Assembly (NCBI GenBank): GCA_028571685.1
Contig: CM053154.1
Span: 17,454,001-17,518,000 of the forward strand
DNA length: 64,000 bases
Origin: Heterohyrax brucei
Taxonomy: Eukaryota; Chordata; Mammalia; Hyracoidea; Procaviidae
Direction of reading: 5' to 3'
The position numbers and the translations under genes were made by a program. The number at the start of each line of letters is the position of its first letter. Within the stretch, counting starts at the first letter, position 1. A model generated the notes under the pieces. It made no database searches and was not told the origin of the DNA. It saw only the letters and a program-made list of their open reading frames with translations. Below, in pieces: positions 33,242-44,299 of the stretch.

Positions 33242-34247
33242 CAGTATATCGAAACTATTATCCATCTCAACATGTAGCCAGTATAAAAATATTGAGAGAT
33301 TTTTCCTTTTTTTATTCATGTAAGTCTTCCAAGTCTAGTGTGCATTTCATAGCACATCACAATTTGGATCAGCTACATTTCAAGTAGCCTAGGCACATCT
33401 AGCTAGTGGGTACTGTGTTAGAGAACATAGCCTGAAAATTCTTGATCTTGGTTGCTGGGAGCCCAGTTCACAGGAGAATGGAACAGGAAGAGGAGGTGGA
33501 AGGTTAAGGCAAGAAGCCTAGCCCTGCGTTTCTCAGTTGGGAACCAGGAAGAGGCTGCCTCCTGTTTCGCCTGCCTCACTTCCACCTCTACGTGCTCCCG
33601 TTCCTGCCATTTCATCTGCGTTCCTGACTGCCTTGTGTCCCACCCCTCCGGCTTGTCTTCCTTGTCCCCCACTAGACATCCAGGGCAGCTGATCCCTCTG
33701 TTCTACATCTTATCCTGCATATCTTCCTGTCTTCTTAGTTTGGTTGCCTCCTCGCCTGAGAGGGGCTGTGTTTTCTTCTATTTTCTGCATTTAGCTGGCA
33801 GTGCATTTTGAGAGCTTACTTTAGTTTTGGTGCCTAGCCTGGTGTCTAGCCTTTCTCACTGAAAGTCTGAGTAAATTTTTGGTGAATGGGTGGCATCTTC
33901 CATTTTCTTCCTGTCAATCTCTCATGTTTGTTTGTCCCCAGACCATCTGGTTTCCTCTCCCTTCGTCACTGTCCTTTAGGTCTGGCTCTCCACAAACGGT
34001 GTTTCTTAGAACCTTTCTTCAAGTTTCCACACTTCAGGGTCTTCGGGCTAACCTCCTAATTTGCATTCTGTCCGCTTATGACCCATACTCTCAGGGACCA
34101 TGACTTTGGGACGTAGGATGATATCCAACAAGTATACTTGCAGACTCATATCCTAATGTCAAATCTGTAAACTGCATTTTAATAATCCCTAAGAATGGCA
34201 GAATTTTTTCTGCCATTGTGTTTTCTTTTAGCATTTAATGGTGTCCT
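33242..34247. other. Unique DNA with a possible L2 remnant
   Basis: A 119-residue frame at 33452-33811 has an opposing 84-residue frame and no domain. About 33800-33890 resembles the end of L2 (ggtgcctagcctggtgtcta). Confidence 0.4.
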
Positions 34248-34345
34248 GTGTTCAAATCCTCCAGGTGCTCCTTGGAAATTCTGTTGGGCAGTTCTACTCT
34301 GACCTGTAGGGTCACTGTGAGTCAGATCTGACTCAATGGCATTGC
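34248..34345 (+). repeat. AfroSINE, 5'-truncated
   Basis: It begins in the B-box region (gttcaaatcctccaggtgct) and keeps body and tail. Confidence 0.88.
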
Positions 34346-35684
34346 ATTTTTGCGTGCTCTTGTGTGGAAGTGTTCAGTACATGAGTAAGTGGCCCTGTGC
34401 CTAACATGGTGTCAGCATATTTCTACCTGGAGGTCTTGGCTTCTCCTTCAGCCAGTTCCACATATTTCTAAGAACTGGACCTGATACTAATGGAAAAAGA
34501 TAACTCGAATTTTTATTTCTTACCATTGTATCGTATACTGCTAAAGGTGCTACAGTTTGGAGACTTTAGGTGCAACTACACAAACCTCTGCAAAAATCCT
34601 GAGAGTGCTGTGCGCAAATGGAATTATAAAGCAGCCTTCCCTCCTCAGTTAATGAACTATTCATGAGTTTGTCTCTGAGAAGCAGCGAAGGTAGGCTCTA
34701 TTATTTGTTAAGGTCAGTGAACCACTAAATTTGTATCCTTGGACAAATCTGTGACTCTCTGTGTAGGAACAGCCTGTAACAAAGTGTACTTTCACATGCT
34801 GTGGACTGCCAGAGAAAAGACATCAGACCCCACAGCCACTCCAGAAAGGAGAGACCGATTGGCCCTGCCTGCGGCGTTATTAACTTGTTCCTCTTAGAGT
34901 GACCGAAGGCTGACCTTGACTGTGAATTACCTTACAGAAAATGAACTATAGCCAATTTAAGAGAAGCTTGCAAGTGGCTGTATGGAAATCTTGACCAGTG
35001 TATAATGTAGGTACTAAATTCTGATTTAATAGCTGACCAGAACAGATTTATACATAATCTGCATGTGTGAAATATTCTCCTCAGAAGCACTGCAGTTACA
35101 TTCTACAGTTTATGTGGTAACACCTTAAGCATCTTTTAGGTCAGGATAATTTGCAGAGATGTAGTATGTGTGTGTGTATGCTGAGTGTGTGTATATGAAA
35201 GAAAGAAAGAATTTGCTTATAGCAGAGTAAATGCCAAGTAAATCACGCTGGCATCTGGCAACCTGCATTTAGGCCCAGGGTCTCTCACAGGCAGGGGGCT
35301 TCATGTTATTCAGGAGGACATCCACACCAATACAAAGTGATTCATGTTTCAAGATACTAAAGTCCAGTATCTTTTTTCCCAAAATTCCTAGCCATGGAAA
35401 TGTACATTTTGCACACTGTTTCTTCAAAGAAAACCCACAGATTACTCCAGAGTTAGGGATTTAGTGAGTACACTGATTTTGGTAAGGAAGGGAGCCCACG
35501 GAGAGTCAAGAAGATACAGACATTTGATGTGATAAACTGATTCTCCAGTAGAGGGGGATAGTGGGCTGTGCCCCAGTCCTTGTCTGTGAAGACTTGGGGC
35601 TCTGTCTGAATAAATTCACTGCGAAACTGTTTTAGTTGAACAACTTATGAGAAGTAAGGCTTCGCTGGCTATGAGAAATAAACA
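34346..35684. other. Unique DNA
   Basis: No gene recognised. A short TG/GAAA microsatellite lies at about 35165-35212. Confidence 0.4.
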
Positions 35685-35848
35685 AACCCAAATCCAAACT
35701 GCTGCTGTTGACTCAATTCTCACTGATAGCGACCTTACAGGACAGAATAGAGCTGCCCTGTAGTTTTCTAAGAAGTGGTTGGTGGATTGGAACTGCTGAC
35801 CTATTGGTTAGTAGCCGTAGCTCTCAACCCCTGCACCAGCAGGCTTCT
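35685..35848 (-). repeat. AfroSINE, short form
   Basis: Complete but diverged in the body (agaagtggttggtggattgg). Confidence 0.9.
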
Positions 35849-35860
35849 ACATGAAATAAA

Positions 35861-36014
35861 AGCCACTGCTGTTGAGTCGGATCCGACTCATAGCAACCCT
35901 AGAGGTCGGAGTAGAACTGGCCCATAGTTTCCAAAGAGCGCCTGGCAGACTGGAAATGCCAACCTCTTGGTCAGCAGACATAGCACTTAACCCACTATGC
36001 CACCAGGGTTTCCA
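35861..36014 (-). repeat. AfroSINE, short form, palindromic tail
   Basis: The tail holds the perfect 18-base palindrome tgagtcggatccgactca at 35873-35890. Flanks acatgaaataaa (35849-35860) and acatgatataaa (36015-36026) match at 11 of 12 positions. Confidence 0.94.
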
Positions 36015-36167
36015 ACATGATATAAAGTAAGATCAAATTCAGTGAGAGTTTATAGAGCATGCATTGCCAAAAGCACGAGCTCAGATGCTCTGGAGGTTAC
36101 GAGCTATTCAGTTTAACAAACACAACTCTCTATATTACAATTTTCCCATTCTACTATTTTGTAAGGT

Positions 36168-36315
36168 ACTGTAGTGGCACAGTGGTTAAAGTGCTCAGCT
36201 GCTGACCAAAAGAGGTTTGCCGTTGGAACCCACTAGCTGCTCTGCGGGAGAAGTGCCTGGGTTAGTTCATCTGGGCACTCCAGAAGTTCCCATCTTTAAA
36301 AGCCATAGTGGCATC
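36168..36315 (+). repeat. AfroSINE, long form, 3'-incomplete
   Basis: Head and long middle block (tctgcgggagaagtgcctgg) are present; the body fades at catctttaaaagccatag without the RTE-like tail. Confidence 0.75.
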
Positions 36316-36831
36316 TGACTTAATTTCTGCTTATAAAGTAACCAGTGACACTATTATTTAAATATTTTTCTCTTTAATAGTGAATAGTGTCAGAGTTTGT
36401 TTGTTAGAGCTGACTTATTATTTATATGAACAATTCCAGTGGCGTTAAGTGTTTTAAGATGTTTTTATTCTAATTTATACAAGATTTAGTGGATAAGTAT
36501 GAGAGACCATTGGTGAAAGACAAGAAGCTTAAAAGCCAGTGATGTTAAAATACTAGTTTATCACTTTTCCTATGTTTCTTTAAAATTTAGTAAATTCTCA
36601 CTGTCAAGTTGCTCTTCGCCTGATGCCCATCTCACTTCTCTGATTAAAATTCTATAACTCATGAGAACATCTATTGTATTTCGAAAGCCAGTGTTTCAAA
36701 AGAGCTATTATATTCATGATTATTTGCAACTTGGCTTTTTAATTTTTAGCAAGAGACTTCCCTCACAATGTGGTATTTGGAAAAAAATGAAATCTTAGTT
36801 TTTAGCTGAACTGAAATGTTATGTTTTAGCT
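36316..36831. other. Unique AT-rich DNA
   Basis: Nothing recognised. Confidence 0.4.
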
Positions 36832-36975
36832 CACGCAGTTGCTACAGATTGACACTGACTCATGACCTCCCCACGTGTGTCTGTGTAGAATTGCGCTGCA
36901 CAGGCGTGTTGGTGACTGATTTTTCGAAAGTGGCTCCTGCGGCCAGCTCTTTCTTCCGTGTCTGTGAGTTCTTTC
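36832..36975 (-). repeat. AfroSINE, long form, partial
   Basis: cagttgctacagattgacac tail and tgtagaattgcgctgcacag block; the head is missing. Confidence 0.6.
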
Positions 36976-37488
36976 ACCCCAAGGATCTCCTGTGTTGCCC
37001 TGTGATAGCAGCCATCACTGTTTTTAAAAGCGTATTTTTACTTCTGGTGGTTGTCTTTGCAATTCTGGATATGTTTGTATTTTATTTCTTTCAATAATGT
37101 CTCTTCACTAGCTCCAGTTCTTCCTTCCTGACTTTTGTTGGTTTTAAATGTACTATTGGTTACCTCTATAACTCTATGTTTAGATAGTATCTCTTGGTTC
37201 ATTTTCATGTGAAGTGAGGACATTAGCATCCTTCCTCCTCATTTTGCTTACCCGTTGTAACTTCTCATTGCTGTTAACTGCACCGGATTTTCCACATGGT
37301 CAAGATTTGTAATATTTTAAATTGTCTAACTTTCATAATTTTTGGTGTCTAGGTTGATTTTTAAAGCTGGCAACCAGTAGAAAACATTTCTAACATTAAA
37401 ATTTTGAAAATATTTTATAAGACAGAAGTACGTAGTGTGATTGGATCTGTAGAGAAAGAATTAATGTATCACGTCACTAAATATGTCT
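36976..37488. other. Unique DNA, T-rich
   Basis: Nothing recognised. Confidence 0.4.
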
Positions 37489-37823
37489 TGGAATCCTGGT
37501 AGTGAAGGGGCTAAGAGCTCAACTGCTAACCAAAAGGCCAGCAGTTGAAATCCACCAGGGGCTCCTTGGACACCCTCGGAGGCAGTTCTACTCTGTTTTA
37601 TAGGGTCTTTATGAGAGAGGCAACTCCGGTGGCATAGAGCTAAGTGCTACGTCTGCTGACCCAAACATCGGCAGTTCAAGTCCACCAGGTGCTCCTTGGA
37701 AACTCTATGGGGCAGTTCTACTCTGTCCTATGGGGTCGCTGTAAGTCAGAATCGACTCAACAGCAGTGGGTTTGGTTTGAGTTATGAGTCAGAATCAACT
37801 GGACAGTACCCAGCAGCAACGGC
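37489..37823 (+). repeat. AfroSINE, short form, split by another AfroSINE
   Basis: Head and body run to gggtctttatgag, the remaining tail resumes after the inserted copy at gagttatgagtcagaatcaa. Confidence 0.88.
37615..37786 (+). repeat. AfroSINE, short form, nested in same strand
   Basis: Inserted in the tail of the older copy, with ttatgag on both sides as the duplicated target. Near consensus, so relatively young. Confidence 0.9.
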
Positions 37824-37829
37824 AGATCT

Positions 37830-38911
37830 GTCCTGCTCTAAAAAACCATTCAAGGGTCATCATTAGTCTTTTTTTGTTGTTGTTCCAAATTGTTAACTTT
37901 TTAGACTTCTTACTTGGACCACAATTTTCTTAGACAGATTTTAATTTACATAAGATTTTAAAGTCCAGTTCCTGTTTTCTTCTACTGAGCAAGATGTGTA
38001 TGTTAACATCTTCAAGATCTTCCAGCTTCTCAAACATACAAACTTGTTAAATGAAATAGACTTCCTTGAAGATGTTTTCGTGAAACTTTCTGATTGTCTT
38101 CTAATTTAGACTTCTAGACCTCTTTCTTAGCTATTATTAGAAGGTTACTTCTGCCGTTTAATTTCTAAATTAACCCCACATTTATTTGGAATCAGTAGCT
38201 TTCTACATGGGGGTGAATCTTTTCTTCTGTTGAAGTCAATTTTCAAGTCCAGTTTTATCAGTAAGAGCAAACAGGAGGAAAATGGAATTCTTGCTTATCT
38301 GAAAATGCCTTGTTTTACCCACAAGCTCAGTTGACCTGTTATAGATACCCAGGTTCAAAGCTGGCTTTTCCTTAAAGGTGGCAAGTCTGCTCCACTGTCT
38401 TCTGACATTCTGCGAGGCTACCAGGAGTGACGGTAGCCTGGGTTCTTCTCCTTCCTTAGTCACCTGGTTGGGTTACTGATAGCTTGTAAGATCTTCTCTG
38501 TATCTTCAGTGTTCTGAAATTCCACCAGGACATATCAAGCTCTTTTGCGTCTTTCATCATCCTGTTCAGATCTTGCTTTGCTCTTTTAGTCTGAGAAAGT
38601 ATGTCTTTCTTTTGGTATGAGAAGCTGCATGTTTTTGTTTACACCATTCTGCTGTCTCTGCTCTCTTTCTGGGACTCCTATCAAATTGGGTCTCAGATCC
38701 CTCCATACTCGTCAGTTCTCTCATATTTCTGTCACTTTTTGATATTGCTGTATGTTCTAGGAGATTTCCTTAACATTTTCTTCAAGTCCGTCTATTGATT
38801 TTTTTTTTTTTTGATTCTCATAATTTCCCAAAACTCTGTTTTTCCCTGATTTCTCCTTTAATTTTTTTCCTTATTTTTATTTCATGGCTGCAGTAAGTCT
38901 TCATACACCTT
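37830..38911. other. Unique DNA, possibly worn old LINE
   Basis: From about 38500 wording such as tgtatgttctaggagatttc resembles the 3' UTR of old LINE families in antisense, but divergence prevents a firm call. No gene. Confidence 0.3.
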
Positions 38912-38946
38912 AAAAAACCAAAATCCACTGGCGCTTCCTTAAAAAA

Positions 38947-39279
38947 ATGGATATTGATATACCATTTGACCCAGTAATTCCACTACTTGGAATGTATCCT
39001 ACAGATTCAAGGCCTTTCACACCAACGGACACATGCACCAGAATGTTTATCGCAGCACAGTCCACAATAGCAAAAAGATGGAATCAACCCAGATGCCCAA
39101 CAATAGAAGAATGGATAGGTAAACTGTGGTACATATACTCAATGGAGCACTACGCAATGATAAAGAATAACGATGATTCCAGGAAACATCTCCTAACCTG
39201 GTTTCAACTGGAAGACATTATGTTGAGTGAAAGTAGTCAGCGACTAAAGGACAAATACTGTATGAGACCTCTACGATAA
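38947..39279 (+). pseudogene. L1 ORF2 C-terminal fragment
   Basis: The 110 residues end a LINE-1 ORF2 protein, the endonuclease/reverse transcriptase that copies L1 RNA into the genome. Typical wording is IPFDPVIPLLGMYP at the start, then IAAQSTIAKRWNQPRCPTIE and MLSESSQRLKDKYCMRPLR at the end. This is the region after the cysteine-rich stretch of ORF2; endonuclease and reverse-transcriptase domains are absent because of 5' truncation. The methionine used here is an internal residue, not the true start. It is not a functional gene. Confidence 0.9.
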
Positions 39280-39327
39280 GATCTTAAAAACAGACTTGTG
39301 TATAGAAGAAAAGACTCTTTGACAGCT

Positions 39328-39366
39328 GCAAGGGAGGGGAGGGAGGGAGGGCGGGTGGGGGAGGGT
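39328..39366 (+). other. G-rich tract in L1 3' UTR, possible quadruplex
   Basis: Runs of gggagg, ggga, gggcgggtgggggaggg give at least four closely spaced GGG runs. Such purine tracts are a known feature of mammalian L1 3' UTRs. Confidence 0.75.
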
Positions 39367-40283
39367 TTAGTTTAGATAGTTACTAGAAATCTAGTTGGGA
39401 GAAAGTGGTGACAGCACACATTAGGAACAAGAAGAACATTAAGTGGACTTCAGCATAACTTGAGTACTCCTTCCATCTTAACTCAATACTGTAAGGATAG
39501 AGTAGCTGGGGCGGGGGCAGGGAACCATACTCTTAGGCGAATTCCAGGCCAATTGGCACAACTAGTGTTTTGCTAAGAGAGCTCTCTGCACCCCACATTG
39601 GTGAGTGGCATCTAGGGTCTCAAAAGCTGCCAAGCTGCCATCCGAGGACACAGCAAGTGGTCCCAACTCAGCAGGAACGGATGCTCACCGAGGGCCAAAA
39701 TGGCATGCGGTAAAGACAGCCGAGAAGACAGAGTGACCCACAAGAGTGGGTGCCTACATTGACTTGGGACCGGAAGAACTGGATGGTGCCCGGCCACCAC
39801 CAGTGATAGCCATGACGGAGCTCACAGAGAGGAGCCTCACTTGCAACACAAGAATTAAAAGAGGTGCATCATGAGATCTCCACTAAAAGACCTGAGTTGA
39901 TGGTCCAGCGGTTTGGGGGTTCCTCTGAGAGCATGGCCCCCTGCCCTGATTCTGCCCTTTCCCATAAATTATAACAAAGGTCTACTCTTTGGACAGGAAT
40001 GGATTGGACTTGGCAATGCAGAGTAACCATATATTGGAAGCACTTTATGGTTCTATACATCTATAGGATATCATCTTGCTGACCTCAGGCTGGAGGAAGG
40101 GGAGTGGATGGAGAGGAGGGGAAAGGAGACTGTTGGGAGGATGAGACATGTATGGAGCAGAGAGGAATAGTGTGCAGTCACCGGACAGGGAGAGCAGTGG
40201 AAGCTGCATATAGGGGAGCACTTAAATTTGTATGTTAATGTACGTTTTCACTCAGTTATGTTAAAAAAAAAGTCTAAAAAAAA

Positions 40284-40443
40284 AACCAAAATCCAGTCGT
40301 GCTGCCACTGAGTCGACTCCAAATCATAGTAACCCTGTAGGATAGAGGAGAATTGCCCCGTGGGGTTTCCAAGGAGCAGCTAGTGGATTGAACTGCTGAC
40401 CTTTTGGTTAGCAGCCATAGTTCTTAACCACTGCACCACCAGT
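40284..40443 (-). repeat. AfroSINE, short form, host of the L1 insertion
   Basis: Complete antisense copy. Its first bases (aaccaaaatcca) form part of the L1 target duplication. Confidence 0.92.
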
Positions 40444-40687
40444 ATCTAGTATCTATCCTGAGATACCCTAGACACTAACAATTTGCATTTTTCCCTTGGT
40501 CCTCTTCTATTGTCTCAGTAATCTGTTTTCACTAGAATAATGAGTTGGTGTTTTCATCTTGATCTTACTGTGTGTTGTTTGGTTTTCTTAAATGTCTAGT
40601 GACTCTTGTTGTTTCTTCATATGTATGAATGAATTTATGGGATTGTTAGTGTAATTTCCTGTATAGTTTTGTGACTGACATAAAAAG

Positions 40688-40850
40688 CCCACTGACCCAC
40701 TGCTGTTGAGTTGGGTCTGACGCATAGCGACCCTTGAGGTCAGAGTAGAACCACACCATAGAGTTTTCCAGGGAGCCCCTCGTGGATTTGAACTGCCAAC
40801 TTTTGGGTTAGCAGCTGTAGCACTTAACCCATGATGCCACCAGGGTTTCC
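40688..40850 (-). repeat. AfroSINE, short form, perfect target duplication
   Basis: Flanked by gacataaaaag at 40677-40687 and 40851-40861. Confidence 0.95.
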
Positions 40851-40861
40851 GACATAAAAAG

Positions 40862-42331
40862 AGATCTCTAAAATATAGTCTTCAGTACATTTAATAGTGC
40901 ATTGATCTAAAATAAGTTTTATTTTATCATGTACCAAATAAAAATGGCAAAATGAACTTTTAAACCCCTAAGCAAGATTATGAAATTTCCTGTCTGTGTA
41001 AAAGAGTTTTGAGAAGCTAGTTGAAAAACGGATGATGTGAAGAGTAGTTCAGGTGCTGAAATTGCAAATAAGGCAATCTAAATTAAAGAGGCTTCTAAGA
41101 CTCAATAAATGTGCGTGTTAGTAATAAATGCCACTCTCTCGTCGGTCTTGCTCTGTTCCGATTGTGTCATGGTGTAGATGCCTACAAACGTATCGCACCC
41201 ACTCGGTTTTGGGAAGCAGTTTGCACACACCCTGAGGAGAACACACACCTTCTGACATGTTCAGGCTCTACCGGTTCTGCTCTTGCCTCCTCCCTGGCGT
41301 CTGTGGTGCTTCTGCCCTGGCCTGAGTGGGCGGCCCGGCCCGGAGGCTGGCTGTCCCTTCCGCAGTGGCCACTGTGCAGGCCAGCTGTTCGGGAAGCAGA
41401 GTGCCAGCTCCATGGCCTGATGGCCTTGCCACACACAAGCCTTCGGCCCCAGGCCGGAGAGGCCTTGCGGGCTGCCAGATTCGAGTTCTTCATTCCAATG
41501 CTTGCTTTGTAAGAATTATTCCTGTGTCTAACTCAAATTGCTTTGTAAGTGTCACTTAAATTAAAAACATACCGAAGCAAACACCTCAGGGTGACCTGAA
41601 GGAGCTGGTGATGAGCCAGGAAGGGCTGGGGAGGGCGGGGGTTGTATCTGACCTGGAACCCTGTTTGTTCCTCCCCTGGGCGCTCTGAGTCACAGGTCTG
41701 AGAGGCCCAGCTGAGTCTGAATGCAGTTTTTTGTGAGCCCAGGCTGGCTCAGCAGGCCTCTGCTGAGCTCTAGGACTTAGTGATAACAGGGAAAGAGACT
41801 TGTTCAGTTCAGCATCCCTTGCCAACAAGCCCTGGTTCTGCTCTGCTCCCTTCGCCAAGGATGAGAGAGGAAGTTATTCTTCGGGGCCTGGGCAAATAGG
41901 AAAGACTTTGACTGATCTTGCCGTCTTTAGAGTGCTGAACTCTTTGGATATCAACTCAGAGATCTAGGAGGGGAAGTCAGGGAGCTTGTGATCAGGAGAA
42001 TTCCAGAGCTGTGCAAGGGTAGCAGTGTGTAGGAAGCGAGCCGCGATGTGCTAATAACGACCAGTTGCCACAGTGACGGCAGCAACAATCTGGAAGTTCT
42101 GGTTTGCCAGAAAATCTGACAAGAGCCCCAGTAATAAGCTCTTGAGTTGAGGGCTTAGAAGTTGAGGCCCCTTGACTTGACTGTACAAAGCTTCATGAAT
42201 AGAAATGCTTCTTTTGTTTTTTTGACTCATTCTCCCGTCCACTGTCTCTTCACTACGGTTGCCTTCTCACTGGCATTTCTAGCAGCTCACTTCATTCATT
42301 TACAAAATTTCTTCCATTCAGATGGAACCCA
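40862..42331. other. Repeat-poor unique DNA with GC-rich core
   Basis: No repeat recognised. GC content rises between about 41190 and 41880. Open frames occur on both strands with no clear domain. Confidence 0.45.
41190..41500. other. GC-rich unique segment
   Basis: Frames of 133 residues (plus) and 103 residues (minus) overlap in full, as expected in stop-poor GC-rich DNA. gggcggcccggcccggaggc shows local CpG clustering, but the segment is too short and mixed to call a CpG island. Confidence 0.4.
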
Positions 42332-42518
42332 TTCTGACCAGTTTCTCATGAGGTCAGTTCTAGCTCATGGCAACCTCTGTGTTTCAGAGAAGAACTGCAC
42401 TCCGTAGGGTTTTCAGTGTCCATAACCTTTTGGCAGGCCTTTCTTCTGACGTGCTTCTGGGTGAGTCAGAAACACCAAGCTTTTGGTAAAGTGTGACTGC
42501 ACTGCCCAGGGGCTCTGG
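42332..42518 (-). repeat. AfroSINE, long form, diverged
   Basis: ccgtagggttttcagtgtcc and ggcaggcctttcttctgacg mark the long form; tail and head are worn. Confidence 0.75.
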
Positions 42519-42611
42519 CTTGTTGGGGACTCTGTAGATACAGCCAGGCATCCTCACTGCTAACTTAGTGTGAAAGGTGTATGTGCATGGTCTTTTCCTT
42601 TAGCATTAAAA

Positions 42612-42818
42612 CCAAAAACGAAACCCACTGCTGTCAAGTCAACTCCCAACTCCTAGCAGCCCTATAGGCCCAAGTAGAACTGCCTCATAAGGTTTCCAGC
42701 ATCTTTACAGAAGCCGACTGCCACGTCTTTCTCCTGCAGAGCAGCTGGGGGGTTTGAATTCTAGACCTCTCGGTTCGCAGTGGAGCACTAACCTACTGCG
42801 CCACCAGAGCTCACTTGC
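42612..42818 (-). repeat. AfroSINE, long form, perfect target duplication
   Basis: Flanked by tagcattaaaa at 42601-42611 and 42819-42829. It has the agaagccgactgccacgtct middle block, showing that the long form also moved recently enough to keep its duplication. Confidence 0.95.
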
Positions 42819-42829
42819 TAGCATTAAAA

Positions 42830-43365
42830 GTACCCTAGAATAGATGTATCCTCTTGAATTGGGACTTTTGTGACTAAAATTGTTTTATTTGGGGTAAAAG
42901 TTCCTTCCCCATCCCCCTGGCCCCTGCTGAATAAGAAGGAAGATCATTGCAAAGAACAGAGTAGAAAGATTCTTCTTTTATTTCTTCTATTTTTGAATAG
43001 CTGTATACTGTTTTGATGCATGTAGATATAGGCTCTCCCAACATCCTTTGTTGAAGTAAGTAAATAATCTTAGAAGAGATAGAATTTAAAAGCAGGTATA
43101 GACAAGACATTAAGAGTTTTGAAAGTCAGTAGGAAATCTTTGGAACGATGAACTTGCTTGCAACCATAAATTAAAAAGTTTGCTTTCATTCAAGACTAAG
43201 TGTGAGTGACTCCCTGTGAGTGAATTGTTAGCTAGGCAGGATAATACAGGATGTTAAAATTAAAATCCACCACATTAAATGCAGCCTTCTCACTCTCATT
43301 AAAATGTGGGGTGTTGTCTTTTCCCACTAACTATGAATGAAGCTTCTAAGAAGGTGATAGGCCAG
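42830..43365. other. Unique DNA
   Basis: Nothing recognised. Confidence 0.4.
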
Positions 43366-43389
43366 CTTTGGTAGTGATGTATGTATATA

Positions 43390-43551
43390 AAACCAAACCC
43401 ATTGACATCGAGTAGATTCTGACTTATAGCAACCCTGTAGGACAGACTAGAACTACCACCACAGAGTTTCCAAGGAGCAGCTGGTGGATTTGAGCTGCCA
43501 AGCTTCTGGTAAGCAGACATAGCTCTTAACCACTACACCACCAGGCTTTCC
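43390..43551 (-). repeat. AfroSINE, short form
   Basis: Flanks ttggtagtgatgtatgtat and ttggtagtgatatacat look like a long, slightly worn target duplication. Confidence 0.93.
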
Positions 43552-43708
43552 ACTTGGTAGTGATATACATGGAGTAGAAGATACAGGAGAGAATAGAATA
43601 AAGTAGCCACATTCCAAAGGCAAGCAGGCATTTATTGTCTGGGTATTTATTCTGCTAGCTGACTTCCTACAACAAAAAAATTTCAAGCGAAATGAAGCCC
43701 TCTGTGGA

Positions 43709-43750
43709 CGTTGTGTGCCATCGGGTCAGTTCCGACTCACAGCATAGTCA
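43709..43750 (-). repeat. RTE/SINE tail fragment
   Basis: Reads gttgtgtgccatcgggtcag then ttccgactcacagc, the shared tail only. The gtgtgccat wording favours RTE over SINE. Confidence 0.6.
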
Positions 43751-43759
43751 ACAAGTATC

Positions 43760-44299
43760 TTCCTTTAGTGTCTGGAAGTAGAACTGCATGTGGAATATTT
43801 TGCAGTTGCTGCAGTGTTTGTGAGCCAAATAATAGTGGTAATTAGCATGGAAATCATAAAAAACAACACTAGAGCACATCATCATGATTTAGTCGAATGT
43901 TTGATCCTCTTCCTGAGAGAGAGGTAGACTCTTCTTGTTCTGCAGTGATTGTTTATTCCTTTCACACATCATCATCACCACTTATTCAAAGCCTGGAAAA
44001 ATTGGAACTCTGCTATTCCTGAAGCTTATTTGTGTCAAATGAGTCACTGAAGAGAAATGTCTATTGTTGCAGGGAGTGGAGAATACCTTTTAATCCCCTG
44101 TAGCTGAGCAGGCAGAGTGGGAGTGAGAGGCAGGGTAGAAATAACCAGATAAAAGGAAGGGAGGACATAGCCAGTCCATCATCTTTAATTTCTTAACTCT
44201 GTATGTGACACATAGAAAGTGTCTGCTGGCAACTGCTATGTAACTTCTGCTTTTAATTATCTTCTCTTTATTTGAAAAGGTCCATGCAGATAACGGCAT
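43760..44299. other. Unique DNA
   Basis: Nothing recognised. Confidence 0.4.

Larger units (their letters stand above)
38928..40279 (+). repeat. Afrotherian L1 3' end, best preserved copy
   Basis: This 1.35 kb insertion carries the last part of ORF2, a G-rich tract, a long 3' UTR and an A-rich tail. It is flanked by a perfect 16-base duplication, aaaaaaccaaaatcca, at 38912-38927 and 40280-40295. The target belongs to the tail side of an AfroSINE now at 40284, so that SINE was there first. The ORF2 end is still open for 110 codons. 5' truncation makes it immobile, but the intact duplication suggests a fairly recent insertion. Confidence 0.92.

Noticed and set aside
33452-33811. 119-residue frame, possible secreted or membrane protein
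   Set aside because: Hydrophobic stretches are present but no start context, splice sites or family match; an opposing frame covers part of it.
39601-39800. 62-residue minus frame in L1 3' UTR
   Set aside because: Inside the L1 3' UTR, which has no known coding role.
41111-41512. 133-residue frame in GC-rich DNA
   Set aside because: A 103-residue frame overlaps it on the other strand; GC-rich DNA has few stops, and no domain or splice context is visible.
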